A stretch of DNA of 64,000 nt from contig NC_059475.1 in assembly GCF_018139145.2 (NCBI RefSeq), positions 5,679,437 to 5,743,436 on the forward strand. Direction: 5' to 3'. Shown piece after piece: positions 1 through 11,700 of this stretch. A program made the translations under genes and the position numbers. Origin of the DNA: Gymnogyps californianus (taxonomy: Eukaryota > Chordata > Aves > Accipitriformes > Cathartidae). The notes under the pieces were generated by a model that was not told the DNA's origin, made no database searches, and worked only from the letters and a program-made list of their open reading frames with translations. Each line of letters opens with the position of its first letter. Position 1 is the stretch's first letter.

Positions 1-742
1 AAAAAAATTGCCATCTACTAAAGAAGTTTGTTGTCCACTCACTTTTCTGTTCCACAAAACAAAAATAAAAATCATGTAACAGACTATGGAAAAGGGAAGA
101 AAACCACACAGAACACTCTACATTTTACTGCAGTTTTCTTAGGAAATACTTGCCTATTATCATATAATATAGCAACCAATAAAGCCTTCTAATTTTAGAA
201 CTTTTCAATAAGCTTTCCAGTTGGCTTTCTCTCACCTTCACTTAGACCCAGGGGCTAAGTCACATGCAAGAGCTATAGAAGCATGAAAGTGTCCACCAGA
301 GCAGACAGCCCAATGAAGACAACCACCGCTAAACTAGCCCTGAATTTGGGGTTTTCATGTTTGAAACTCCACCTTCCCTTTGAGCTTTTAGTCAGCCTCC
401 AACAGTTAGAGACACGACTACCATGACCATATCTGAACTGTAATATTTTCTAAACAGAAAACTATTCTATATTTGAAACATAAAGCATTTTCTTCATTTT
501 ATTAGGTGAGCAGCAAGTACTGAAGACATTTCCTGCGGTGACCAGAATTGACAGTGCAATTACAACAAAGCACCAGGCCTCCCTGAAAGACTCCACATGC
601 AGTCAGAAACAGTGTGATCAGTCACAACAATGCTTGGTTTTCAACCCAAAGTGAGGTACGGTTTTCTTGCCTTTCATATCAAATAGAGTTAAGCAGATTT
701 GCTGGATTTCAGAAGTTTTCATGTTGCTTTTGCATTCATGCA
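1..742. other. FANCF 3' UTR and downstream flank
   Basis: No other gene is seen here. The stretch lies 3' of FANCF on the minus strand. A canonical AATAAA poly(A) signal, read on the minus strand, sits at 498-503, about 240 bases after the FANCF stop codon, so 742 down to roughly 480 is the likely 3' UTR. The rest is AT-rich flank with no convincing ORF. The 3' end is inferred from this one signal, and later sites beyond the window edge remain possible. Confidence 0.5.
498..503 (-). terminator. Candidate FANCF poly(A) signal
   Basis: TTTATT on the plus strand reads AATAAA on the minus strand. It is the only canonical hexamer I found between the FANCF stop codon and the window edge. Function is inferred from position. 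Confidence 0.4.
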
Positions 743-1852
743 TTAACGCGCCGCTTCTTTCCTCAGATATTCCTCTACTTCCATCAGTAAGTCAGTCCAC
801 ACACTTAGGCCACAGACTTTAAAGTCTCCATCCTGTGCCTTCAGGAGCTTCAGAGCAGCTTGGGTCTGTCCCCTGAGTAGCGCAGATCCCTGACAGAGGC
901 AGCTGAAGCGCTCCCTCAGCTCCTCCCAGGACAATTCAGCTTTGTCAAGACAACCTTTAACCCACCGTCCCTGCAAGGGGTCATAGAGCAAGTGGCTTCC
1001 CCAGCTGGTTAAGAGGTCCAAATAAGGTCTGCTGAACCGGGAATAGTGACCAGCTAGGGAGGCAAGAAGGGAGCCTGGAAGGAAAAGGCAGAAGGCAGAA
1101 AATCGCTCCAGGTTCCCCAGGAGCCAGGAAAGCAGGGGCCCGGCAACGCATTCGTCTCCCGTTGCACTCGCTTGGCTTCTGTCTAGGCTGTTCCCATCCC
1201 GACCTCTGCCTCCGGCCTGCTCAGCGCCACTCCCCTGCCTCAGCAGCAGCAGCGCCGCCGCCACCACCTCGAAGGCCCGGGGCTGGGGGAGCTGCTCCAG
1301 GACACCGGACAGCCAGCGCAGCCGCCCCACGGCCTCCCCAGCCGGCTCGACCTCCTGCCCCTCCTCCCGCAGCCGGCTCAGCAGCAGCTGCGCCTCCGCT
1401 TGCAGCTGCGGCTCCATCCCCTCCGGGGGCCGCGGCGGGCCGGGGGGCAGCGCCAAGAGGCGGGAGGCGGCCTTCCGGCGGGCGAGGAGCGCCAGGCTGC
1501 GGGGCTCGGGGTCGGCCTCCGCGCCGGGAGGCTGCAGCAGACTGTGGATCAGGCGGCGGCAGGCGGCGGGCGGCAGAGCGCGGTTCTCCAGCAGCGCCAG
1601 GCCCAGTAGCTGCGGGCAGCGTCCCAGGTGGGGGAAGCCGAGCAGAGGGCTCGGCTGACCCCGCCGCAGCCGCCGCCCGAGGGCCTCCCGGAGCCGAGGC
1701 CGGGTGCGGAAGCGGTCGTGGAGATGCTGAAAATACCGGGCCCACTCTAGAGCCCTGTCTAGGGTCAGGGAGTCCCAGTCCCGCACCAGCGCGGAGCGGG
1801 AGACGGCCAAGAGCGCGGGCAGCTGCTCTACTTGCTCCAGCACGGCCTCCAT
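743..1852 (-). CDS. FANCF: FANCF, Fanconi anaemia core-complex adaptor, single coding exon
   Basis: A 369-residue protein on one uninterrupted exon, close to the roughly 374 residues of human FANCF. FANCF is the flexible adaptor of the nuclear Fanconi anaemia core ubiquitin ligase. It connects FANCC/FANCE and FANCA/FANCG to FANCM, and so supports FANCD2-FANCI monoubiquitination in interstrand-crosslink repair. Recognition rests on family blocks: the N-terminal MEAVLEQVEQLPALLAVS, then ALEWARYFQHLHDRF, LLENRAL, the C-terminal WLLGNLERFSAFC, and AQDGDFKVCGLSVWTDLL near the end. The C-terminal half is the alpha-helical repeat region of the family. The open frame extends upstream to 1879, but that codon is GTG. 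The first ATG is at 1852-1850; it aligns with the human start and has G at -3 and +4. The 5' half is extremely GC-rich and the 3' half is not. GAS2 lies divergently upstream, as in human. Confidence 0.96.
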   Translation of the reverse strand: MEAVLEQVEQLPALLAVSRSALVRDWDSLTLDRALEWARYFQHLHDRFRTRPRLREALGRRLRRGQPSPLLGFPHLGRCPQLLGLALLENRALPPAACRRLIHSLLQPPGAEADPEPRSLALLARRKAASRLLALPPGPPRPPEGMEPQLQAEAQLLLSRLREEGQEVEPAGEAVGRLRWLSGVLEQLPQPRAFEVVAAALLLLRQGSGAEQAGGRGRDGNSLDRSQASATGDECVAGPLLSWLLGNLERFSAFCLFLPGSLLASLAGHYSRFSRPYLDLLTSWGSHLLYDPLQGRWVKGCLDKAELSWEELRERFSCLCQGSALLRGQTQAALKLLKAQDGDFKVCGLSVWTDLLMEVEEYLRKEAAR

Positions 1853-2010
1853 CGCGGGCGGCCCTAGCCTTGGCGCCACCGGTTTGAGCAGAAGTCCCGC
1901 CTCCCGCCGGGAACCGGAGCCAATCCGAACCGGGGAGGGAGGGGATTTGTAACTCTATTGGCTGAATCTGACGTCAATCGGACGCGGATTGATTTCCCGT
2001 TAAAGGAGAC
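1150..2010. promoter_or_regulatory. CpG-rich island over the FANCF promoter and 5' coding half
   Basis: Base composition rises sharply to very GC-rich with frequent CpG from about 1150 and falls back past about 2010. The island covers the start codon and the 5' half of FANCF, as expected for a housekeeping DNA-repair gene with an unmethylated island promoter. Boundaries are by eye. No TATA box is apparent near the start. Confidence 0.7.
1918..1990 (-). promoter_or_regulatory. FANCF core promoter motifs: CCAAT boxes and CRE
   Basis: About 65-125 bases upstream of the FANCF ATG there is a CCAAT on the plus strand (1920-1924), an inverted CCAAT (ATTGG, 1957-1961) and a perfect palindromic cyclic-AMP response element TGACGTCA (1969-1976). 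Clustered CCAAT and CRE elements at this distance are typical of TATA-less CpG-island promoters and bind NF-Y and CREB/ATF factors. The cluster could also drive a divergent transcript toward GAS2. Binding is inferred from motif match only. Confidence 0.55.
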
Positions 2011-2040
2011 TTTAAGCGGGCTGCTGCGTCAGTCACTTGT

Positions 2041-2234
2041 GTCTAATCCTTCAGGGAAGGGGGACGGGGAAACTGAGGCGAATTACAGTGTTCAAAACCG
2101 AGCAGGATTAAGAAGTTAAAAGAAAAAAAAACAACAACAAATAGCTAAGAGGCTTAGAATAAGCCTTAGAACAATATTCCTAAATACCCCTTAAAAAAAT
2201 AAAACTCTTCAGGAGCAAACATCCCCTGCCCTGC
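2041..2234. other. Short AT-rich spacer
   Basis: AT-rich sequence upstream of FANCF, with an A-rich stretch near 2120-2145. No gene or recognised repeat is seen. Confidence 0.4.
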
Positions 2235-3260
2235 ATTTGGGGGTATTTCCCAATTTCTGTGGTACGCCCAATCCCTGGAGCACAGCCATGGCTGACCTCA
2301 GCGTGGAGCTGCGCTGGCTCCCCAGTGCTGCCCGCAGCTCGGCACCCTGCCAGGGCCAAACCCTGCTCAGCCTACGTGGCCAGGTTTGCCCTACTGACCT
2401 ACCAACTAATGGCTTTGTAGCTCATTAGCGGTTCCCCAGGGTACCTGGCCTTCCCCGGGTACCCAGGCTAGGCCTCTGGCTGCCTGCAGAGGTAATGGCT
2501 AACACCTACCCTGCCCTTCTGGGATCCGATGCAGCCAGGGTTTGCCACATGGACGCCCCCCAGACAGCATGGTGGAAACATGCTATAACTGCTCCTCTCT
2601 GTAGCGAGGAGAGGTGATCCCTTCTCCCTTTTCCACCTCCGCCAGCTGAAGCACAGTTTTACATGGCAGGCTAGGGCTATTAGGTGTAGCTTGCCAGATG
2701 CAGCCTACCCGTTGGAGCGACTGTTCCCGGGTGCTTCCCTCATGTCCGCCGCCTCGAGGGCTTCTGCTCAGCTGGGAGATGGGTCCTTTCCCTCCATCCT
2801 CGTCCCCATGACAGACCTGCTACGCTCAGCGTTCCCTCACGGTGCGGAAGGGAGCAGGCCGGCCTGGCTTCTGGCAGCTTCCTCAGGTGCCCCCTGCGCC
2901 CCCGCTTCTGAGGCGATGAAGCAGTGGCGGGAAGGCGTCGGGGCACTGGAGCTGGTAGGTTTGGGAGCTGCTGGGTGCTCCTCAGGGAGTTCACAAGCCC
3001 CGTGGCATAATCCTGGCCACTGAGCGGGTACGGAGGCAGAGGAGAGGACTAGTGAGCCCCCGTCGGCTGGGCCCCGAGCTGGGCTGCAGGGCAGCGCCAG
3101 CTGCAGCAGTGCCTGGGGGGAGGAGGGCAGTCGGCGGGGCTGGGCTGCGCCAGGCCTGTGGGGAGGCATTCCCTCACCCACGCCTGGCAGGACACGGCCC
3201 CGTGGCCCACCCCTTGGGTGACAGTAGTGAGGGACGGCACAAACCCTGCTGCCAGCCTGC
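2235..3260. other. GC-rich block upstream of FANCF, unrecognised
   Basis: About 1 kb of GC-rich sequence with moderate CpG, separated from the FANCF island by a short AT-rich spacer. Several frames stay open for 60-150 codons, as expected from GC-rich composition, but none gives a protein I recognise and the overlapping frames on both strands look equally random. It could be a second regulatory island, an exon of an unannotated non-coding transcript, or an old GC-rich repeat. The sequence does not decide. Confidence 0.35.
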
Positions 3261-5911
3261 CTGAGCAACTGCTTTGGTAAGGGCTTTCTAAAAGGCAAGA
3301 GCAACACCTGGCAGAGTAAACGAGGTTTGACTGGAATTTATTGCAGGAACCAGCGGCAGAAACCAAACTATAATGCTGTGAGCTACAATACTGTAGGGCA
3401 AACCGTAATACTCTTATGCAGAACTCATGTTTTCTTCCATACATCTTAATGCTGGAAATGGTTTCCCCTGGGTTTGTTATCTAAATGAATTGCATTTTGG
3501 GGTGATGGAGTAAGTGTGCATAGACTCTTGATAGCAAATATTCTTTAGCTCAGATAGTAAGGGACGCAACTCTTACAGCCTCTGAGTTACACCAGACTTT
3601 GAACTAACATGGGTGAAAGACAAGAAAGAGGCCCACAACTTGCTTCTACTGCTTTCTTTTCCACTAAGGAAAACTGAAGCAGGTGAACAGAGCCACTGAG
3701 CCCATTAGAGTCCCATGACTCGCTCGGAATGTGCTCAGACCTTGTCCCCTGGCCACAGACCCCTGCCCTAAAGGTAACTGCTAGCTGTTGGTGACCAGCT
3801 TCTCTAATTCACATCATACCTCCAAAATAAAGCAAAAGAGAAAATAAGAAAACTGTAAGTAAGAGTTTAGATACTAGCCTCCTCCCTTCCAACCCTCTCC
3901 TGGACTGCCCTGGATGGTTGTTTAGGAAAGATCTTTCTCAAGTACTCTCAAAAAACCAGAACTCTCATCTGAGCTCTTATCCTATTTTCTTATTTCAGTC
4001 ATCTATTTAAAAAAACATGGGGTTATAGACTTGATGGTCTAGATCACCTGTAGGTTAAGGGCCTAATACAGGAGTTAGAGGGAAATTCTATGGCCCTTCT
4101 GGTTGAAGGAGCTTATAACAATCCCTCAGTATCTATGAATATAATGTATTTTAAGGTATCATTCTAAAATAGATTTTTTTCTCCTGAAAAATCTCTTTTA
4201 AGCTTTCTGTTAACTATTTCTGGAGTAGTTAACATAAAATTGGATGCAGGTGGCTAGAGATTTGTTGCGTTGTTAACAATGGAATTGCTTTTGTTATTAA
4301 TAAATTCATACTTACCTATCATCTGCCATGGTCATATACTCCAAAGCATATTATAAACTAATATACATTAAAGAGACGATGGAACATGCAAACTTTTCAG
4401 TTACATACAATTGAGTGCAACACTTTGGGACATTTTACTTAATGCTTTACTTAAATGGAAAAGTGATAGAAACCTGAAGCGGTTGGAATATGATTACATA
4501 TTATGTACTTTGGCCTCTTGGTTAGGTTTAATACAGCATCTCTTGAATTAAGTGCTGTGACGTACAGGAAGAAAACAGTTTCAGTGAATTCCAGACCCAC
4601 GTTCTATTTTAGTGAGGAATATTTTTGGAGATGCATATGCCCCATGTCATGAAGAAGAGAAGAGATATTTCCCTTTACGTTAGAAAACTTTTCACAAGAA
4701 ATCTTTCATATTATTGTTCTTTTTCTTTATTGGATAAAATATATGGGTTTATATCCTGTGAATGTCTCTCTATGTTTCAGTTGAAAGAAATCAAATAATC
4801 ACATTTGCAGCACCAGGAAACTAACAAAAACAGGTTGTGAAAATCTAACTAGACTGGAAAAAAACACTGAGTAATATGGTATCTGGAATACTCTTGCATG
4901 TGAGGGGAGATGACCTCTGTGTTCTAATGAGTCTCTGTAGAGCTGACTGAAAAATGGAATTTCCATTTTACAAAAAACTCTGAATATTTCAGCACTTGGT
5001 TTTGTCTCAAATTAGGATGAAAAGGCTAAATATCAGCATTTTTCATCAAGGGGATACAGTCTAACAACTCTGTAATGAAATGGTTCATGAAAAAAGGATA
5101 TTTATGTATTTCTAGGTATTGCAGCTGCATTTGGAGTCTCCAGTCATGATGGGGCACAGTTGATGCATATAATGAAAAATAGAGCTTGAGCCAAAGAACT
5201 AGCAGAGTTCTGCATAAGATAGCATTAGAAGATAAACACAAGGAACAAACAAAGGAAACAAGATAACACTGAGAGAGTTACAATTCATGTAATAAATTAT
5301 TACCCTACAATAGCCCTTAAAATTAGTAATTCTTTTTCCACACTTGCTATTGAAGGAACTCCCTTTTTACTCCAAGTTTTGGGTTATTATTTGAGAGCCT
5401 GGCCCCTCTCACAATGTGTTTTGGGATCTTCCACTGTAAGACTGGAATCTATTTATCTGTTGATTGATCTGCTGATGCTAGTGCCATGTAGTAATCAAAC
5501 TAAATTGAACAAATGTGGTTTCTTTCTCACAGGTGAATTATTTTCCTATAACTTTTAAGTGCTAGTGCTCGCTCTTCTAGGATCAGTCTTAGTTCTAGCT
5601 TGATTAGCCCTTGGGCTTTTCCTACCTGCAGCAAGATTACTAAGCATTAAAGTCTGCATTTTGTAGTTACTGTCTACCAACTTATGCTAAGTCTTTTGCT
5701 ACCTGATAGTATTGCCGAGTTGTGCAGACATTGTTTAAAAGTATCTGTATAGTGCTGAGTTGGTTTTCTGCCTGGGAAATGTCCATGGGATACCAAGGAG
5801 ATACTTAGGAGGTAAGCACTGCAAGACTGAGGAGGTGAGGTAGAGAATGAATGTTGGGGAAGGGGTTGGAAAAGCTTGGGTCAGGATGTCAGGAGATATG
5901 GTAAGAGCACT

Positions 5912-5932
5912 GGGGGCGGGAGGGGGGGGGGG
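5912..5932 (+). repeat. G-run cluster, quadruplex-prone
   Basis: Five G, then C, three G, A, then an uninterrupted run of eleven G, followed about 25 bases later by another G5 and a short GT repeat. This composition can form a G-quadruplex on the plus strand or be a slippage-prone homopolymer. Confidence 0.7.
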
Positions 5933-8782
5933 TAGAATGGTGAATGGTTTTTCAGGTGGGGGTGTGTGTGTGCCTTCCTACTTATCTTGATTACTTTTTA
6001 AGAAAAAAACCTAACGCTTCATTTTTGGGCCTCACATAGGTTTTTGGTTGTTTAATATCAGTCTGCTTCCTCTGTTAATGACTCTTGTAGTAGTCTCTCA
6101 TACTGTTTTAGGCTGCGTTTGAATGTGTATTTCATGTCGTGTAAACTATGCAGTCTCTTTATTTTTTCCTAACAAGAAATTGAACCCACAAAGATATCTT
6201 AAAGAAAATCATTCAGACTACTTGTATGAGTACATGAGGCTTCCTTCTGTGGAGCATGGGGAAATATGTTAAAGTAACATTTATCACTTCATTACACAGT
6301 CTGAAAAGTAACCTCTTTGTTTTGTCTGATTTAAAAGCAAAGAAGAAACTAGAAGAGAGAACAGGCCATATTTTGTATGATAGACTAGAGTACAGAGTTA
6401 GAATTGCAACACATACGATTGTTTAAGCTCTCTGCTATGTGCTTCTTGCAAGTAGCTATGATACTGTGAACAGGGATAGCCAGTGTTTCTTGTGTTGTGG
6501 GTTTTGGTTCTCCCCGCCAAAGTCTATCTTTTATTTTAATCTCTAAAATGAGCATTAAAATAAGAAAAGAGTCTTTGAGAGTATTCATCTGTTGTTGTGT
6601 TAAGCTGTAGTAAATGTTTCTCCATTACAGCTTTTGATTGATAAGATACATGGCAAAGAAAGTTGTTGAGCAAGGAAGAAAAGTATCGGTTAGATACAGA
6701 ATCTGGGAAGTCATTTCCACAGCTCCCTGAAAACAAGCCCACTTTTCAGTGAAGCACTGCAAAACAGTTTCACAAACCCTGCATTTTGTATGAATTACTG
6801 TACTGTTTTATCTAAGCTGAGAAGTCAAGTAAAAGATTCATATGAAGTTTTATGGAACTAGTGAGTTTCTTCACTCTGGTTATGGAGCCAGTAAAATTCG
6901 CCCTGGCAGGGAATATCAGTTTTGAAGCAAAATTGGTCAAAGTAGCCAGAAGTCTGGATTCCATTGTTGTATTTTCCTTCCTCTCAGAAGTCATATTGGC
7001 TGCTACACGGTTATACTATTTCTCCTGAATAGAAATTTAGGACACTGTTTACTCGGTATACCTAGCATTATAAAACTCCGAAATGGTCTTTCCTTAGGCA
7101 GGAGGTGTTATTTCAAATTACAAAAATGCATACATTGAGAGAGATGTATGATCATCTGCTGTATTTCTGGCACTAATGTTCACTTTTTAACTGTCAGGAG
7201 GCTTGTTTAGCTGCCACAAATTGCACACTAGGCGTAAGGTTGCCACACTCATTATATAGTGACTCTTATATATTGAAGACTCTGAACTTGTGGACCATTC
7301 TGGTAGAATTTCTTCCTATTACTGCAACAAACTTTGTGGAAAACTGAGGTTATTAGTCAAGCCAGTACCTGGCAGACTATGTCACCCCTTCCGTAACTTC
7401 TGATGAGGTCCTTAGAATTTTTTTGTCAATGTAATCTCTCACATCTCAAAAACTAGCAAGGCTGTGGTGGACTTCTGGAATGAGAACAGGTCAAACTGCA
7501 TAATAAAGGTATTGAACGTACTAATTTGTACATCAGCGTGAGCCTCAGACTGTACAAAAGGCGTATCTGTCAGCAGGGGGATTTCCCCTGAAACTTCTTT
7601 GTGCTATGCTCCAGTTAGGATAGCATGGTAAATCCTGTATATGCTGATTGTAGTGTATCAAGGTATTAATAGCAATGCCCATTTGTGATGAGTTAGACCT
7701 ATGATTTCAGTAACTGATGTCAACAGCCAAGCAGCAGTTTTATAATGCACTAGAGTGAAAATTGATTGAAAATCAATGTGTTGAAAGGGTGCTATATGTA
7801 ACGTCATTACTGAGATAACATAAAAAAACACTCTAATTAGGAATTTTGCCTATGCCTGGCTATACCAAAACTGAATTTTTAGGAAATTGATGTAAACAGA
7901 CAGACTTTGCTGCCTAGCCCCACTTATAATTTTGATACTATGAGTCAGGACTGTACTAGCAAAGCTACTAAGCTAGGGTATAGCTCTTCAGTATTATAGA
8001 CATAAACATAAGTAAAATTGAGTGGCAAATTGTGCCACCTTTTTCTAACTGTGAATAGTTGATTAGAAGTGATGAAGTTACTACATACTTACGAAGCTCC
8101 CCCTCACCAGCTGAGCCATGTTAAATGCTCATGTGTGCACTCCAAAACCAGTTGCAGTTAAGTGTGTATTAGCTACAACTAGTTTTGCCTTAAGGTTGTT
8201 TGAGCTAATGCATTTTAGCTTATGTTTGCTGTGGGGTAAGAGCATGCATGCAGTCAGTTAACGTTGCTCAGCCGATGAATGGCAAGGTATTAAGCTGTGT
8301 GCTTTGATTACTTGCCATTGTTTGTGATACCTTTTAGAGAGGTTTCATTTGCTGTCTGTTGTGGTGGTGGGTTTGATAGATCACAGCATGTACTGATTAG
8401 GGTATTGGTCTACATGCCTTTTTTCCCTGGCTGCTTCTCCATTAAGTCAAGAAAACTCTTAGTTATTTATGTTAAGTACATTTGTTATAGGATCAGGTAC
8501 ACAAATTCAGCCTTCTGAGGCAGTTTGAATGCATCCCCCCCTTTTTGGGGTACCTGTTAAGAAGTGTCTTAAAGAGCTATCTGTTTCAGAGACCATCTTA
8601 TCAGAATCCTCTGAAAATAATGTTCCATAAAGCTTAAGTCGTAAAACGCTGGCTATGGCTAAAGGTTTGTAATTTTGATATATAATGCTGTGGTACTTGT
8701 ATGAAGTCAAGAATACTAGGACTAAGCTTAGTCTAGCATCACAGGTTTAGTATTTAACAATGAAGTGTCTTTAAGAGTTTGT

Positions 8783-8794
8783 GGGGGGGGGGGG
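8783..8794 (+). repeat. G12 homopolymer
   Basis: Twelve consecutive G in an AT-rich context. It is a simple sequence run prone to length variation and sequencing error. Confidence 0.8.
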
Positions 8795-11700
8795 CGGAAT
8801 TTGTACATTTAAGAATAGCATCTAAAAATTCTTTCGTGCTTATAGGTTCTGTGTGTTTCCATGACAGTTAAATTGCTGTCATTCACAAGAGTACAGGGAG
8901 ATCTTATAAACACACTTTCATGTTCGAATTGGTTATATTTTTTTACTTACATAAAAAGATATATGAAACTCAATGCAAGACAACTATGTACAGAGCTATT
9001 TATACGTATGTCTGGGTTCTAATAGCATAAGTCACTTGAATTTTTCACTTTCATTGCCCTAATATCCTGAGAACATCTTAAATTATCAGATACACTAATA
9101 TCGTTCTTTCATAGCTCTGTACAGTGTCTTTACTAATAATACATGTCTGTGTATACAGAGATAGCTACGTTAAAACACACACATGCACATGCTGGATAGA
9201 CATTTCTTTTTTTGAGCAATAAGGCTTTTAAGTATCTGTTGTTTCCATTTTCATGTCTCCAAAGCTTTTATGTGAATTCTTCCAGCACATTTCTCATTAT
9301 TCTCTCAACCTTTCTTCTGCTGAATGGCTGGGGCTTCCAGACATATAACCTGAAATGTCCTGGGAGAATTTACATAAAAACAATAAAGCCAAGGAAATGG
9401 AAACCACAGAATATATACATAAATTTTTTTCAGTCTTTGCAAAGAAGCTCATTGGTTAATATTTACAAAGGAATTCAGTTTTCCATATTAACATCCTTTT
9501 CACTGTGAAGCAAACGTGGGAGAGTGGGATGGTAAGAATCACTATTTAAGTGACTGGGGGGGTTATATGTTAATCTCATTAATGATTAAAAGATTTTACT
9601 TTTCTCCATCCTAGTATATCAAGAAGAACACCCCATGGAAAAAAAAAAAAAACATATAAATGGCTGAATCAAGCAAAAGTCAATGCAAAACTTGGAAGGA
9701 ATTTTTCTTCCTATTTCAGAAAAGTTTAAGGGTTTTTTTGTTTGTTTATTTATCTAAACACATATAAAGGAATACTGGTTTCTGTTATCTATACTCATAG
9801 CATCCCCTGAAAGCAAATCATTAAAACTGGTACAGCTGCTTATAGGATCAATAGTACAATAAAACAATTGCGGTTTCTATTGAGGGCCACTTGTTAATAA
9901 TGAGTTGTGTACCTGTCTCTTGGAAATGCCTCTGGCAGATTTTGTCAGGACCTTCCTGATGGTAAGCTTCTCATATCGCAGAAACCACTACCATAACTGT
10001 CATATTGTCCTGATACTGATATTTTCTGCAGAAAAGGCAGGCCAGATAAACGCAGACTTAAACTTTTTTCCTAGCTCCAGAGTTTTTTAACTTAATAGTG
10101 TTCTTTAAGAAGAAGTTTTTCCCACATTTTACAGAAAATAGAGGTATTTAATTAGTAAAAAGGCCCAGAAACCAAAATATTTTGATCTGCTGTTACAGTT
10201 TTCCACAGCAGTTAGGATCTGTGTATTTCATATTAATTCCATATTATTTTGGTTGTCTGACTTGGTTCCTGGTCCAGTGCTGAACCGCACTTAAGGTTTT
10301 CTATAAAGGCAAAGGTTGGAGCCTTTGTGTAGATCCAAAAAGCACCACAATACAGGTAATACGTGTAGTAGAACATGCTAGCTCATAGCTGAACCTGCGA
10401 CGTTGCCATTAGCTTTCTCAATAAGACAGGGAATTAGCAGTGCTAAAAAAATGAATTGTACCTGCAGAAAAGAATAACAATGAGTTTAAAAAAAAAAAAA
10501 AGCAGCAGAGATGAGATTCTAGCACACAGGATATTTGCATAAACCTAAAAGCCAGCAGAAAAAAATTGCTGTGTAGTTCATACCTGTGGATGGGATGAAG
10601 GTGATGGGTGAAGAGGAATTCCTAGAATTAAGGAAAAAGTCTAAAAGAGAGGTCTGCTTTATTAAAGGTCCCATATTTTTGGTAAGAAAAAAGGTAACAA
10701 TCACCCAGTATTAAACCTGGAAATAATCAAATTCATATTAATTCAATTAGTTCTAGTGAAAACACTATTCTTAGTTGACACCACTGCTGCAAGCGTCCTC
10801 ATATTTCTTGATGTTACAATAGCTTCCCTTAGTTTGAGAGAAATACATTTGTAACTGCATCAAGGAATAATTACTCTCTAATGAATCTATTGGAGTTTTA
10901 TACTCTGCATGGAGAAAATAACACTCATGAAACAATGAAAAATTATTGTTTGTGTCTGTTTTTTCTTTCTGTGGAATGCTGATGCTCGTCAGCATTAGAA
11001 AGAGCGTGAAGTTCTGTTAACTGATAACTTATGACCCTTGAGGGCTGGAATTGGTTCCCTTGCTGTCTGTAGGAAGAGTTGAATCTAATAGTTCTTAGAA
11101 AAGGGACAATATGGATCGAGTCTTCCAGACAAAACTTGCCTATGATTGACTGTTCAAAAACACCTAAGGGAGTTAGGCGCCTCCCCACAATAGCAAGTCA
11201 ATGGGAACCAGATGCTTAAGGGTCTTAAGAGCTCTTGAAAATTTGTGTATTAACAGGGATGCTTGCGTCCAAGTTGGGGATCCTCATTCATCTAGTGAAA
11301 GCATTCTGTGCATCTGGCAATAGTCATGATTGAAGCTTTACACGGGAAACTTGACAGTTAATAATCTGGGTGTAACTCACTTAAATACTGCAATCCTAGT
11401 AGATAGGTGCTACGAACTATAGTATAGACGTGATTTATCCAAGAGAATAGTCCAGAGCATTTCCATGGGAGTAATCTGAGTCATTTTTTAATCTCAAAAT
11501 TGAATTTGCTTCTATTTTCTTTGGTGGTCTTTGCTATCAAACAGTGATTTCACTATGAATGAGGGGTTAGAATTTTCTACTGAATGAAGTTATCAAATGA
11601 AATGACTTGGAATAAATCAAAATGTTAGTTTGGATAAAATCAGCATGTTTTGTTTAATATTTTTGACTTAACTTTTAAATGAACATTTTAAAATGAAACT

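Noticed and set aside
1853..1879. FANCF start at 1879
   Set aside because: That codon is GTG. The first ATG is at 1852 and aligns with the human N-terminus.
1162..1887. Long open frames opposite or out of frame with FANCF (for example 1162-1887 plus, 1221-1745 minus)
   Set aside because: They overlap the recognised FANCF frame in CpG-rich sequence where stop codons are scarce. The translations are Ala/Pro/Gly/Arg-rich with no family features.
2691..3444. Overlapping frames of 70-156 codons in the GC-rich block near 3 kb
   Set aside because: They exist on both strands at once, with no recognised domain or splice structure.
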